A stretch of DNA of 60,607 nucleotides from Clostridia bacterium (GTDB lineage Bacteria; Bacillota; Clostridia; Oscillospirales; RGIG577), in NCBI GenBank assembly GCA_017513095.1, contig JAFWDJ010000015.1:1-60607 (forward strand), in the 5' to 3' direction. The position numbers were made by a program, and so were the translations under genes. Below, in pieces: positions 1 through 8,035 of this stretch. Numbering within the stretch: the stretch's first letter is position 1; every line of letters begins with the position of its first letter. The notes beneath the pieces were generated by a model, which worked only from the letters and a program-made list of their open reading frames with translations, ran no database searches and was not told the origin of the DNA.

Positions 1-32
1 AAAGCGTTTTTGTGCATTGAGTTATCAATCGT

Positions 33-120
33 CGCCCGTAGGGAGGCATGCCTTCATGCCTCCGTGAAAACACGGCTAAGACATGCGGAGGCGTCTGGGG
101 ACGCCTCCCTACGAAGGGCG
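33..120. repeat. Long imperfect palindrome (cruciform-forming intergenic repeat module)
   Basis: An outer stem pairs GTAGGGAGGC (38-47) with GCCTCCCTAC (103-112), extended outward by CGCCC (33-37) and GGGCG (116-120) across a three-base bulge. Inner palindromes include GGCATGCC-like and CGTG/CACG stems. No coding sequence fits. It adjoins the 178-243 repeat, so the two probably belong to one composite intergenic element. The function is unknown; such modules are common between genes in GC-rich gut Clostridia. Confidence 0.6.
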
Positions 121-139
121 GGGGCAACGACTCCCTCAG

Positions 140-243
140 TCTGCTTCGCAGACAGCTCCCTCGGGGAGGGAGCCAAGAGACGCACGCGCCGATGGCGCTG
201 CCCCTCATTCGGCCGCGCGGCGGCCGCCTTCCCCCGTGAGGCA
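140..243 (+). repeat. Palindromic intergenic repeat, member of a dispersed family
   Basis: This stretch carries AGCTCCCTCGGGGAGGGA (154-171) followed by a unit starting GACGCACGCGCCGATGGCGC. The unit contains consecutive short hairpins: GCGCC-GAT-GGCGC, GGCCG/CGGCC and a CCTTCCCCC/GAGG-type arm. The same order of hairpins recurs at 7055-7133 and 7134-7205, and in inverted, shortened form at 6111-6165. This resembles REP-like elements. No protein is supported here. Confidence 0.7.
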
Positions 244-257
244 GGCTTAATATCGCT

Positions 258-286
258 AAAAAAGCTCCCTTTCGGGAGCTTTTTTT
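258..286. terminator. Bidirectional intrinsic terminator
   Basis: AGCTCCC (263-269), loop TTTC, GGGAGCT (274-280), flanked by an A run on the left and a T run on the right. It therefore works in both directions. On the minus strand it lies just after the stop of the cation efflux gene and closes the aconitase-to-efflux gene set. Confidence 0.85.
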
Positions 287-293
287 CATCATC

Positions 294-1460
294 TTACGTA
301 TACGAATACTCCGCGTGGACGCGGGCGAAGCAGGCGGGGTCCTTATCCTTCACGGCGTTTTCTATTGCCTCCTCGAGCTTGCGCGGCGGCGTTTTATAGC
401 CGTAGGGCATAACGACGTCGAAAATGAGGGCCGTATACGCCGTCGTCCTTACGACCCTGAAATCGTGTATCGAAAGCTTTTCGTCAATGTCTGAAACTAT
501 GGCGCGCACAAGCTCCCGCTTCTCGTTTGCGAAGGCGTCGTTCGTGACTATCGGGTCCATATGAATCGTTGCCACAGCGCCGTAGCGCTCCCGAAGTATG
601 AATTCGAGCGCGTCTATGACCTCGTGAAGGCGTATCATATCGCCGTCGCACGCGACCTCGGCGTGAAACGATATCATAAGATGACCCGGCCCGTAATTAT
701 GCACGACGAGATCGTGGACGCCGAGTATCTCGGGAAACGCCGCGGCCTGCTTTTTTACCTCCTCGACGAAGCCCTCGTCGGGCGGCGTGCCGATGATCGA
801 GCTTATATTCTCGCGCGCCGTATTGACGCCCGTGAAGAGAATGAACGCCGCGACCGCCATACCGAGCCAGCCGTCGACGGGCGCCGACGTATTTTGTCCG
901 ATTATAAGGCCCACGAGCACCGCGGCCGTCGCCGCGGCGTCGGAGAGCGCGTCCGCGGACGCCGTTTTCATCGCGCCGCTGCCGATGCGCGCGCCGAGCT
1001 TTCTGTTGAACGCGAACATCCACAGCTTGAGCGCGACGGATACGGCGAGAATAACGGCCGTCGCCGTGCCGAACGTCACGCTTTCGGGGTTCATTATCCG
1101 CTCCCACGACGTTTTTACGAACTCAACGCCCAATAGCATGATAAGCAGCGAGATTATAAAGCCGGTCACGTATTCGATGCGCCCGTGGCCGAACGGATGC
1201 TGCCTGTCGGCGGGCGCGCCCGACAGCTTAAAGCCCACGAGCATAACGACGGACGAGCCCGCGTCGGACAGATTGTTGAACGCGTCCGCGATTATTGCGA
1301 CGGACGACGAGATAATGCCGATAATGAGCTTCGCCGCGAACAGCAGGACATTTAAAACAATGCCGCACGTTCCCGAAAGCGCGCCGTATTTTGCGCGCAC
1401 GGCCGGGTCGTTTGCGTCGCCCGCATTCTTTATGAACGCTTTTATGAGTAAGTCGGTCAT
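294..1460 (-). CDS. Cation diffusion facilitator, Mn2+-efflux type
   Basis: A 388-residue membrane transporter of the CDF family that exports divalent metal in exchange for protons. The six-helix domain fills about residues 30-215 and is followed by a long cytoplasmic part. Metal-site residues fit the manganese subgroup: Asn62-x3-Asp66 in NNLSD of helix 2 and Asp170-x3-Asp174 in DALSD of helix 5, as in Bacillus MneP/MneS, rather than the His/Asp pair of zinc exporters. A longer frame begins at 1472, but GGAGG lies inside that extension six bases before the ATG at 1460, which decides the start. It is the last gene of the minus-strand set led by aconitase and lies 79 bp after rex. Mn specificity is inferred from motif only. 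Confidence 0.85.
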   Translation of the reverse strand: MTDLLIKAFIKNAGDANDPAVRAKYGALSGTCGIVLNVLLFAAKLIIGIISSSVAIIADAFNNLSDAGSSVVMLVGFKLSGAPADRQHPFGHGRIEYVTGFIISLLIMLLGVEFVKTSWERIMNPESVTFGTATAVILAVSVALKLWMFAFNRKLGARIGSGAMKTASADALSDAAATAAVLVGLIIGQNTSAPVDGWLGMAVAAFILFTGVNTARENISSIIGTPPDEGFVEEVKKQAAAFPEILGVHDLVVHNYGPGHLMISFHAEVACDGDMIRLHEVIDALEFILRERYGAVATIHMDPIVTNDAFANEKRELVRAIVSDIDEKLSIHDFRVVRTTAYTALIFDVVMPYGYKTPPRKLEEAIENAVKDKDPACFARVHAEYSYT

Positions 1461-1539
1461 GACCGCCTCCATAGGAAAGGCGACGCGGTAAACTCCGCGC
1501 CGCCCGACTTTATTATATATTATTTCCCTAAAGCCCGTT

Positions 1540-2178
1540 TTATTCTTCCGGTTTCTTGCTGTCCGCCACGCGGTACGAAAGCGTCATAAGGCTGTCGCTT
1601 AAGTGCACGTTCTCAACTATCATGCCGGGCACCTCGATATCCTCGTTTGAAAAATTCCATATTGCCTTAACGCCGAGACCGTCGAGCTTTTCAATCATCG
1701 GAGAGGTCGCCGCCTTCGGCAGAGTGAGTATGGCCACGTCGATATTCACCGACTTTGCGAATTCGTCGAGCGTATCGATATGAAAGACCTCCACGTTGCC
1801 GATAGTCTGCCCCACTATCTTCGGGTTTATATCGAAAATGCGGACGAGATTGAAGCCGAGCGGCTTCATGTCCATATTCGCGCCCAGGGCGTGGCCCAGG
1901 TTGCCCGCGCCGATCATAACGGCGTTCTTCGCAACGTCCAGCCCTAAAATGGAGCCTATCTTGTCATGAAGCAAAACGACGTTGTAACCGTAGCCCTGCT
2001 GACCGAAGCCGCCGAAGCAGTTTAAGTCCTGGCGAATCTGAGACGCCGTAGTGCCCATGCGCCGTCCCAGCTCGGTTGATGAAATTTTAGTAACGCCCTT
2101 CTGCATAAGCTCCTCAAGATATCTGTAATATCTGGGAAGTCGTCTTATTACAAGCGTAGAAATCGGTCTTTTTTCCAC
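1540..2178 (-). CDS. rex: Redox-sensing transcriptional repressor Rex
   Basis: A 212-residue protein with an N-terminal winged-helix DNA-binding domain (about 1-80, with the RRLPRYYRYL start typical of Rex) and a Rossmann domain carrying the NAD(H)-binding GAGNLG motif near residue 90. Rex dimers leave DNA when the NADH/NAD ratio rises, derepressing fermentative genes. The start is GTG at 2178 behind AGAGGTGAT. It follows the isocitrate dehydrogenase stop by 31 bp and is probably cotranscribed with aconitase and that enzyme. No full inverted Rex operator was found near the aconitase promoter, only an isolated TTGTTAA half-site near 5388. Confidence 0.95.
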   Translation of the reverse strand: MEKRPISTLVIRRLPRYYRYLEELMQKGVTKISSTELGRRMGTTASQIRQDLNCFGGFGQQGYGYNVVLLHDKIGSILGLDVAKNAVMIGAGNLGHALGANMDMKPLGFNLVRIFDINPKIVGQTIGNVEVFHIDTLDEFAKSVNIDVAILTLPKAATSPMIEKLDGLGVKAIWNFSNEDIEVPGMIVENVHLSDSLMTLSYRVADSKKPEE

Positions 2179-2209
2179 TTACATCACCTCTTTTTGATTG
2201 AAAAAGGGT

Positions 2210-3373
2210 TTACACTCTGTTTACTGTTTCCATTACGTAGTCGGAGAATTCCTCGCAGGTCGCGCCCGTGTCGCGTCCCGTCATAACAAGCTTCTTTTCC
2301 TCGTACATGCATATGTCGAGCGCGCGCTCGAGACGCGCGGCCCTGTCGTTATAGCCGATGTGGTTTAAGAGCATTACCGCCGCACGCAAAACGGAGCAGG
2401 GATCGGCGTATTTCTCGCGTCCCTCCTTGACCATGCGCGGAGCCGAGCCGTGTATCGCCTCGAACATCGCATATCTCTTGCCTATGTTCGCGCTTCCCGC
2501 CGTGCCTACGCCGCCCTGGAATTCCGCCGCTTCGTCGGTGATGATGTCGCCGTAAAGGTTGGGCAGTATGAACACCCTGAAATCGCGGCGGCGCTTCTCG
2601 TCGACGAGCTTTGCCGTCATTATGTCGATATACCAGTCGTCGGTCTCTATCTCGGGATAGTCGCTCGCTACCTTGCGGCAGAGGTCTAAGAACTTGCCGT
2701 CGGTCGTCTTTATTACGTTGGCCTTAGTAACGATGGAAACGCGCGATTTGTTGTTCTTTTTTGCGAACTCATACGCGAGGCGGGCTATTCTTTCGGTGCC
2801 CTCGGTCGTCGTTACAACGAAGTCTATCGCCAGATCGTCGTTTACGTGAACGCCCTTCGAGCCCACGGCGTACGCGCCCTCGGTATTCTCTCTGAAGAAC
2901 GTCCAGTCGATGCCCTGCGAGGGCACCTTGACGGGGCGCACGTTAGCGAAAAGGTCGAGCGCCTTTCTCATGGCGACGTTCGCGCTTTCTATATTGGGCC
3001 ACTCGTCACCCTTTCGCGGGGTAGTGGTCGGGCCCTTTAAGATCACGTGGCACTTTTTGAGCTCTGAAAGCACCTCGTCGGGCAGCGCCTGATTTTTCGC
3101 CGCGCGGTTCTCTATGGTGCAGCCCTCTATATCGCGTATCTCAATTTTGCCGGAGGCTATTTCGTCCTTTAAAAGGTACTCCAAAACGCGGCGCGCCTGA
3201 TGCGTTATCGCGGGGCCTATGCCGTCGCCGCCCACAACGCCTATAATGAGCGTATCGAGCGACGCGTAATCGAGAAAATCGCCCGCGTTGTTTATCTCGT
3301 CAACGCGCTTTAGCTGTTCTCTTAAAAGCGCCTCGAATTTTTCGGCCGCCGCCTTGATCTGTTGATTTGTCAT
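2210..3373 (-). CDS. icd: Isocitrate dehydrogenase (NAD-dependent type), isocitrate/isopropylmalate dehydrogenase family
   Basis: A 387-residue enzyme that oxidatively decarboxylates isocitrate to 2-oxoglutarate. The N-terminal GGDGIGP, the substrate loop around FFRENTEGAYA and the C-terminal IHGSAP nucleotide-binding motif place it in the beta-decarboxylating dehydrogenase family. Position next to aconitase favours isocitrate over isopropylmalate. The ATG at 3373 follows GGGAGAG; an upstream in-frame extension into the aconitase gene lacks a ribosome site. It starts 29 bp after the aconitase stop. No citrate synthase is present in the window. NAD preference is inferred from family resemblance. 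Confidence 0.88.
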   Translation of the reverse strand: MTNQQIKAAAEKFEALLREQLKRVDEINNAGDFLDYASLDTLIIGVVGGDGIGPAITHQARRVLEYLLKDEIASGKIEIRDIEGCTIENRAAKNQALPDEVLSELKKCHVILKGPTTTPRKGDEWPNIESANVAMRKALDLFANVRPVKVPSQGIDWTFFRENTEGAYAVGSKGVHVNDDLAIDFVVTTTEGTERIARLAYEFAKKNNKSRVSIVTKANVIKTTDGKFLDLCRKVASDYPEIETDDWYIDIMTAKLVDEKRRRDFRVFILPNLYGDIITDEAAEFQGGVGTAGSANIGKRYAMFEAIHGSAPRMVKEGREKYADPCSVLRAAVMLLNHIGYNDRAARLERALDICMYEEKKLVMTGRDTGATCEEFSDYVMETVNRV

Positions 3374-3402
3374 TGTATCTCTCCCGGTCTGTATTTTCGT
3401 TT

Positions 3403-5349
3403 TTACTGCTGCTTTGCGTAGTTGAGCGCGCCGCCCGCAAGTATCATCGCGCGCTGACGCTCGGAAAGCTCGCATTCCGCGGTGAACTCGAACGCCTGTG
3501 TCTCGTTGATAACGGTTATCGGTTCGCCGTTTTCGATCTCGTAACGCACGTTCGGCATGGAAAGCGTGTCCTCTTCGTTAATTTTATCATAAACTTCGGG
3601 GTTTGTAAACGTCAAAGGAAGTATGCCCGAATTTATTAAGTTTGCACAATGGATGCGTGCGAAGCTCTTCGCTATGACGGCCTTTACGCCGAGATAGAGC
3701 GGCACGAGCGCCGCATGCTCGCGCGAGGAGCCCTGGCCGTAGTTTACGCCGCCTAAAACAAAGCCGCCGCCCGCGTTTTTCGCCCTTGCGGAGAACGTGG
3801 GGTCTATCACTTCAAAGCAGAAGCGGCTCAGATACGGTATATTCGAGCGGTACGGCAGAATTTTCGCGCCCGCGGGCATGATGTGGTCGGTCGTTATGTT
3901 GTCGCCCGTCTTTAAGAGCACCTCGCCGTCTATGGCTTCGGGGAGCGCGCAGTTCAAGGGGAACGGCTTTATGTTGGGGCCTAAGATTACCTCGACCTCG
4001 CCTGCCTCATCCTCGCTTGCGGGCGGAATTATCATATTGTCGTTTACGGTGAATTTATCGGGCATATCGACGCCGCGCATGGAAACGTCCTTCGCCATAT
4101 CCCTCGGGTCGCATAAGTAGCCCATGAGCGCCGTTGCCGCCGCCGTTTCGGGGCTTACGAGATACACCTGGGCGTCCTTCGTGCCGCTTCTGCCCTCGAA
4201 ATTGCGGTTGAACGTGCGCACGGATACGCCGCCGGAGTTGGGCGAGAAGCCCATGCCGATGCAGGGCCCGCACGCGCATTCGAGAACGCGCGCGCCCGCG
4301 TCGATGATATCGGAAAGCGCGCCGTTCTTTGCAAGCATATTAAGCACCTGCTTAGAGCCGGGCGATACGGAAAGCGAGATGTTCGGCGCAATCGTGCGTC
4401 CCTTGAGCATACGCGCGACCGTCATGAGGTCGGTAAACGATGAGTTCGTGCACGAGCCTATGCACACCTGATCGACGTGAATTTTTCCTATCTCCGTTAT
4501 GCTCCTTACAGCGTCGGGGCTGTGGGGCATTGCCGCCTGCGGCACTATGTCCGAAAGGTTTATGTCTATTATTTCGTCGTATTCGGCGTCGGGGTCGGGG
4601 AAAAGCGGGATGTAGTCCGCCTCGCGTCCCTGCGCCTTTAAGAACTGGCGCGTCGATTCGTCGCTTGGGAATATCGAGGTCGTTGCTCCGAGCTCCGCGC
4701 CCATATTCGTTATCGTCGCTCTCTGCGGCACGGTGAGCGTGCGCGAGCCGGGTCCGCCGTATTCTATGATCTTGCCCACGCCGCCCTTAACGGAAAGGCG
4801 CTTTAAGACTTCTAAAATTACGTCCTTCGCGCTTACGAACTTGCGAAGCTCGCCGCTGAGTCTTATTAAAACTATCTCGGGCATCGTGATGTAATACGCG
4901 CCGCCCGCCATTGCAACGGCCACGTCGAGGCCGCCCGCGCCCATCGCGAGCATTCCTATGCCGCCGCCCGTGGGGGTGTGCGAGTCGCTGCCTAAAAGCG
5001 TCTTTCCCGGCTTTCCGAAGCGCTCGAGGTGCACCTGATGGCATATGCCGTTGCCGGGGCGCGAGAAGTATATGCCGTGCTTTTTCGTCACGGACTGCAT
5101 GTATCTGTGGTCGTCGGCGTTCTCAAAGCCCGACTGCAGGGTGTTGTGGTCTATATACGCGACCGAAAGCTCGGTCTTTACGCGGGGCGTGTCCATAGCC
5201 TGAAACTGCAGGTAAGCCATGGTGCCCGTAGCGTCCTGTGTAAGCGTCTGATCTATTTTCAGGGCGATCTGTTCGCCGGGTATCATTTCACCCGACACGA
5301 GATGTGCCGATATTATCTTTTCGGCTAAGTTTTGCGGTCTTTCTGCCAT
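3403..5349 (-). CDS. acn: Aconitate hydratase
   Basis: A 648-residue aconitase that interconverts citrate and isocitrate with a [4Fe-4S] cluster. Cluster cysteines lie in IGSCTNSSFTD and in CACGPCIGMGF; substrate-binding DSHTPTGGG is near residue 120, and the swivel domain has the catalytic serine motif GSSREHAA. The length is that of the compact bacterial type, shorter than the 890-residue AcnA. ATG at 5349 is preferred over GTG at 5358 because GGAGGG sits eight bases before it. It is first in a probable operon with isocitrate dehydrogenase and rex, behind a near-consensus promoter at 5399-5427. Confidence 0.95.
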   Translation of the reverse strand: MAERPQNLAEKIISAHLVSGEMIPGEQIALKIDQTLTQDATGTMAYLQFQAMDTPRVKTELSVAYIDHNTLQSGFENADDHRYMQSVTKKHGIYFSRPGNGICHQVHLERFGKPGKTLLGSDSHTPTGGGIGMLAMGAGGLDVAVAMAGGAYYITMPEIVLIRLSGELRKFVSAKDVILEVLKRLSVKGGVGKIIEYGGPGSRTLTVPQRATITNMGAELGATTSIFPSDESTRQFLKAQGREADYIPLFPDPDAEYDEIIDINLSDIVPQAAMPHSPDAVRSITEIGKIHVDQVCIGSCTNSSFTDLMTVARMLKGRTIAPNISLSVSPGSKQVLNMLAKNGALSDIIDAGARVLECACGPCIGMGFSPNSGGVSVRTFNRNFEGRSGTKDAQVYLVSPETAAATALMGYLCDPRDMAKDVSMRGVDMPDKFTVNDNMIIPPASEDEAGEVEVILGPNIKPFPLNCALPEAIDGEVLLKTGDNITTDHIMPAGAKILPYRSNIPYLSRFCFEVIDPTFSARAKNAGGGFVLGGVNYGQGSSREHAALVPLYLGVKAVIAKSFARIHCANLINSGILPLTFTNPEVYDKINEEDTLSMPNVRYEIENGEPITVINETQAFEFTAECELSERQRAMILAGGALNYAKQQ

Positions 5350-5398
5350 ATTTTGCACCCTCCGTTCCTATGTCTTTGTTAAAAGTCTGCTTATTATT

Positions 5399-5427
5399 AT
5401 TGTATAGTTATTCACGCGATATGTCAA
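5399..5427 (-). promoter_or_regulatory. Sigma-A promoter of the aconitase operon
   Basis: On the minus strand TTGACA (5422-5427) and TACAAT (5399-5404) are separated by exactly 17 bp. The -35 box overlaps the end of the flavin reductase gene, so the promoter lies at the gene junction. A TTGTTAA half-site lies downstream, but no complete Rex-type inverted repeat is visible. Confidence 0.8.
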
Positions 5428-6020
5428 CGGGCGCGGCCGCGCGCTTTCGTATCTTTTTTTCGCACGCTGAAGCCGAACGAGCCGCATTTTGCGCCGAGCG
5501 CGAAGTATTCGCCGTGCGAATACGCCATAAGGCCCATGCTCTCCATGTGAAGCCTGCCTTTTTTGTCGATAAATTCCTCCTTTACGTTGACAGCCTCGAT
5601 GCGGGCGATGAACATGTCGTGGCTGCCGAGCGGCTCGATTTTCACGACGCGGCATTCGAGCGCGAGCGGGCTTTCGGATATGACGGGGCATTCTATCGAG
5701 AGGGCAGGCTCCGTATGAAGGCCCGCTTCCTTTAATTTGTCGCCGTCGCGCCCGCTCTTTACGCCGCACAGGTCCACGGCGCGCGCCATCCTCGCGGTCG
5801 TAAGATTGACGGCGAATACGCCCGAGTCCGTGATAAGGCCGTGGGAATAGCGCTCGGGGCGCACGGAGATATACGTCATGGCGGGGTCGGAGCAGATTAT
5901 GCCCGTCCAGCCGACGGTGAGCGCGTTGGGGCGGGAGAGGGGGCCGCATGAGACGAGCGCGGCCGGCACCGGGGCTAAAAGCGTGCCCGCGCGCCATAAT
6001 ACTCTTTTATTCTCGCTCAA
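5424..6020 (-). CDS. Flavin reductase family protein (FMN-binding split barrel)
   Basis: A protein of about 198 residues resembling the flavin reductase-like FMN-binding family. Typical features are the early PVPAALVSC and NALTVGWTGIICSDPAM segments and a FAVNLTT stretch, which form the FMN-binding split barrel. The probable role is NAD(P)H-linked flavin reduction or an accessory flavoprotein; the partner is unknown. The start is taken as TTG at 6020 because AAGGAGG lies nine bases upstream; the nearby ATG at 6029 directly abuts the Shine-Dalgarno sequence and is too close. It stands alone ahead of a gene-free repeat region. Confidence 0.8.
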   Translation of the reverse strand: MSENKRVLWRAGTLLAPVPAALVSCGPLSRPNALTVGWTGIICSDPAMTYISVRPERYSHGLITDSGVFAVNLTTARMARAVDLCGVKSGRDGDKLKEAGLHTEPALSIECPVISESPLALECRVVKIEPLGSHDMFIARIEAVNVKEEFIDKKGRLHMESMGLMAYSHGEYFALGAKCGSFGFSVRKKDTKARGRAR

Positions 6021-6110
6021 AAGGATCATCCTCCTTTTATTCAGAAGCATATTTATATTATAATACAATATCGCGCATTTGCGCGATATTTTTTCGCCGC
6101 GTGCGTATTT

Positions 6111-6165
6111 TTGATCCCTCCCCGAGGGAGCTGGCGGCGCCATCGGCGCTGAATGAGGGAGTGTC
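6111..6165 (-). repeat. Short inverted member of the palindromic repeat family
   Basis: Read on the minus strand, this piece has GCGCCGATGGCGCC and AGCTCCCTCGGGGAGGGA, the same blocks found at 154-200 but in a different order. This indicates a mosaic family of small hairpin modules rather than a single fixed unit. Confidence 0.55.
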
Positions 6166-6202
6166 GGCACACTATATCATTGTATACAAAAGGCTAATTG
6201 GA

Positions 6203-6490
6203 AAGCTTCACTTTAAAGTCTTTAACCTATCTTTCGCCTGACTTAAAACATAGCACTCTACTTCAACATTTTATCTTTTTTTTAGAGCTTTGCTCTAAAG
6301 ACTCAAATCGCCTCCCGCGGGGGTTCTTTTGGAAACAAAAGAACCAAAATTTCCGGGTGAAATCGGCTGAGGCTCGCGGGGCTTCTTCTAAATGCAAGCT
6401 CACATCAGCGCTTAGCGCCGATTTCCCCCCGTCCCCCATGTTTTTTGCCGCCGTCGGCAGCATTCATCATCGGAAGATGGCGCAATCAAA
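6203..6490 (+). repeat. Diverged inverted repeat, copy A (structured element)
   Basis: Copy A shares blocks with copy B in the order TTTAACCTATCTT, TTCAACAT, TTTAGA-hairpin-CTAAAGAC, TTTTGGAAACAAAAG, CAAAATTTCCG, then ATGGCGCAAT. Its two clear hairpins are TTTAGAGC/GCTCTAAA (6281-6299) and GGTTCTTTTG-GAAA-CAAAAGAACC (6322-6345). In copy B the same stems carry compensatory base changes. There is no coding potential beyond chance frames. It may be a MITE-like or RNA element. Confidence 0.6.
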
Positions 6491-6649
6491 ATCAGACGGG
6501 CGCACGATGCGCCCGACACGGCTTGGCCGATGGAGTTGCGTTCAGCGGGAGCCAAAGACTTGGAGCGGCTCGGCCGCGGAATTAAATTGAACGCGAAGAT
6601 ATCTCGAATGATGTTTCATACCGAGACAACTATGAGTAAAAGCGTAAAT

Positions 6650-6928
6650 TGCGCCATTCTGCCGTGGGAGAAGGTAAAATCTATTGCGAAGTAACGCCGA
6701 GCGGAGAGGCCCGCTCGCGAGGCCGGGAGCGAGGAGCGGAGAGACGGAGAGGCTGCGGCCTCTCGGAAATTTTGCTACTTTTGTTTCCAAAAGTAGGCCC
6801 CTCCGGCAGGAGACAAAAGTCTTTAGAACAGAGTTCTAAAAAAGAATTATGTTGAAGCAGGATGCGACGCTGTAAATTAGCCGTAAGATAGGTTAAATAC
6901 TTGAAAGTCAAGCTTATTATAAGCTTTG
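6650..6928 (-). repeat. Diverged inverted repeat, copy B (structured element)
   Basis: This is the minus-strand counterpart of copy A. Its hairpins read TTTAGAAC/GTTCTAAA and CTACTTTTG-GAAA-CAAAAGTAG. Relative to copy A, a G:C pair became A:T in the first stem and a T:A pair became A:T in the second, so pairing is kept while sequence changes. The two copies face each other across about 160 bp. Confidence 0.6.
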
Positions 6929-7054
6929 AGTATAAAACAGAGCAGTGTGGAGACAATCCCTCAGTCGGCTGCGCCGACAGCTCCCACTGGGGTCCCCGAA
7001 AAATACGCTCGCGGATTTTTTGGGGTGGATTGAACAAGGGAGCTAAGACGGGGG

Positions 7055-7205
7055 GACGCACGCGCCGTTGGCGCTACCCCTCATCCGGCCGCACGGCGGC
7101 CACCTTCCCCCCGAGGGGAAGGCAAGACGAGGAGACGCACGCGCCGTTGGCGCTACCCCTCATCCGGCCGCACGGCGGCCACCTTCCCCTCGAAGGGGAA
7201 GGCAA
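7055..7205 (+). repeat. Two tandem palindromic units, 79-bp period
   Basis: Two almost identical units (7055-7133 and 7134-7205) each hold three successive hairpins: GCGCC-GTT-GGCGC, GGCCG/CGGCC and CCTTCCCC/GGGGAAGG. The last stem differs as CCGA versus TCGAA in its loop region. They match the unit at 178-243. A hairpin CCCCGAAAAAT/ATTTTTTGGGG lies just upstream at 6998-7025. Confidence 0.8.
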
Positions 7206-7454
7206 TGCGGGGGGACGACTCCCTCGCGCGCCTTGCGGAATCAAAAAACTTATGTTTTTTTCTGAATCCCCCACTTTCGGGTGATGCGCATACATAGTAT
7301 TGAGTATATGATTTAATTAACCGGTATTGCGGACAAACGCAAAGAGTGACGGATTGCGGCGTGTACGGCGCTCAGGGACGCAATATCGGATATGTGAATA
7401 TTGTCTGAATAATATGTGACCGTTTTGTGCAATGAGTAAAAACATTCAAAACCC

Positions 7455-7492
7455 TTGCATTTTAATGGACAATAAAGTAATATTGATAATAT
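7455..7492 (+). promoter_or_regulatory. marR promoter with overlapping palindromic operator candidate
   Basis: TTGCAT (7455-7460), 17-bp spacer, TAATAT (7478-7483). The palindrome ATATT-GAT-AATAT (7480-7492) covers the -10 box and the start region, a usual position for autorepression by MarR-type regulators. Binding is inferred. Confidence 0.6.
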
Positions 7493-7531
7493 ATAAAAGT
7501 GTACTATTTTTCGGAAAGGGCGGGAAATGAA

Positions 7532-8035
7532 TTGGCAGAGTTTACAACCAGCGACGTCATAATCGAGCAGTTCGCGGAGTGTTTTCAGCTCTTCACGCGC
7601 GGAATAATGAAGCCGATAGAGAAGCAGTTCCGCGGAGAAGTGCCGAATTCGGGGCTGCACGTCATGTCGAACATATACTTTAAGGGTCCCGCTACGATGA
7701 GCGATATCACGGGCATCTTAAAATGCTCAAAGCAGCAGACGACGCAGACGGTAGACAAGCTCATAAAGTCGGGGTTTGCCCTGCGCGAGAGCGACGAGAC
7801 CGACAGGCGAAAGGTCTGGATAATGCTTACGAATGAGGGTAAGGCTTACGTAGAGAAAATGCTTAAAACGGCCTCTCAGCAGTTGGCTCAGCGTCTTGAG
7901 AAGCTGGACGTCGATGAAAGCCAAAGCCTCGTTGAATCCCTGAAAGTTCTTAACAGGCTTTTAAACAAAATGGCGGATTCGGAAATTGAAAAAGTAGATA
8001 TAATGAAAATCATAAAGCAGGAGGACAAATTATGA
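7532..8035 (+). CDS. MarR family transcriptional regulator
   Basis: A 167-residue winged-helix regulator. The recognition region reads SDITGILKCSKQQTTQTVDK followed by the wing with SDETDRRKVWIMLT, which are typical MarR features. Such proteins repress neighbouring efflux genes and release DNA on binding small hydrophobic compounds. TTG at 7532, behind AAGGGCGGG, is the likeliest start; a GTG at 7499 in the same frame has no ribosome site and would overlap the predicted transcript start. The stop overlaps the adaptor gene start by four bases (ATGA), so the regulator heads the efflux operon. Confidence 0.88.
   Translation: MAEFTTSDVIIEQFAECFQLFTRGIMKPIEKQFRGEVPNSGLHVMSNIYFKGPATMSDITGILKCSKQQTTQTVDKLIKSGFALRESDETDRRKVWIMLTNEGKAYVEKMLKTASQQLAQRLEKLDVDESQSLVESLKVLNRLLNKMADSEIEKVDIMKIIKQEDKL

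Larger units (their letters stand above)
6021..7531. other. Gene-free repeat-rich intergenic region
   Basis: About 1.5 kb with no open frame that has a credible start or protein similarity; the long frames here are accidents of repeat sequence. Contents in order are a short inverted member of the palindromic family (6111-6165), repeat copy A (6203-6490), a unique centre, repeat copy B inverted (6650-6928), two tandem palindromic units (7055-7205), about 250 bases in which nothing was recognised (7206-7454), then the marR promoter. Confidence 0.7.

Noticed and set aside
10-399. Open frame across the first repeat module
   Set aside because: It runs through palindromes and the terminator into the antisense of the cation efflux gene.
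5359-5430. Possible Rex operator at the aconitase promoter
   Set aside because: Only one TTGTTAA half-site is visible; the second half of the inverted repeat is missing.
6198-6590. Open frame of about 130 codons in the repeat region, and a minus-strand partner at 6681-7061
   Set aside because: Both derive from the inverted repeat copies; their shared peptide strings come from repeated DNA, with no starts or family similarity.
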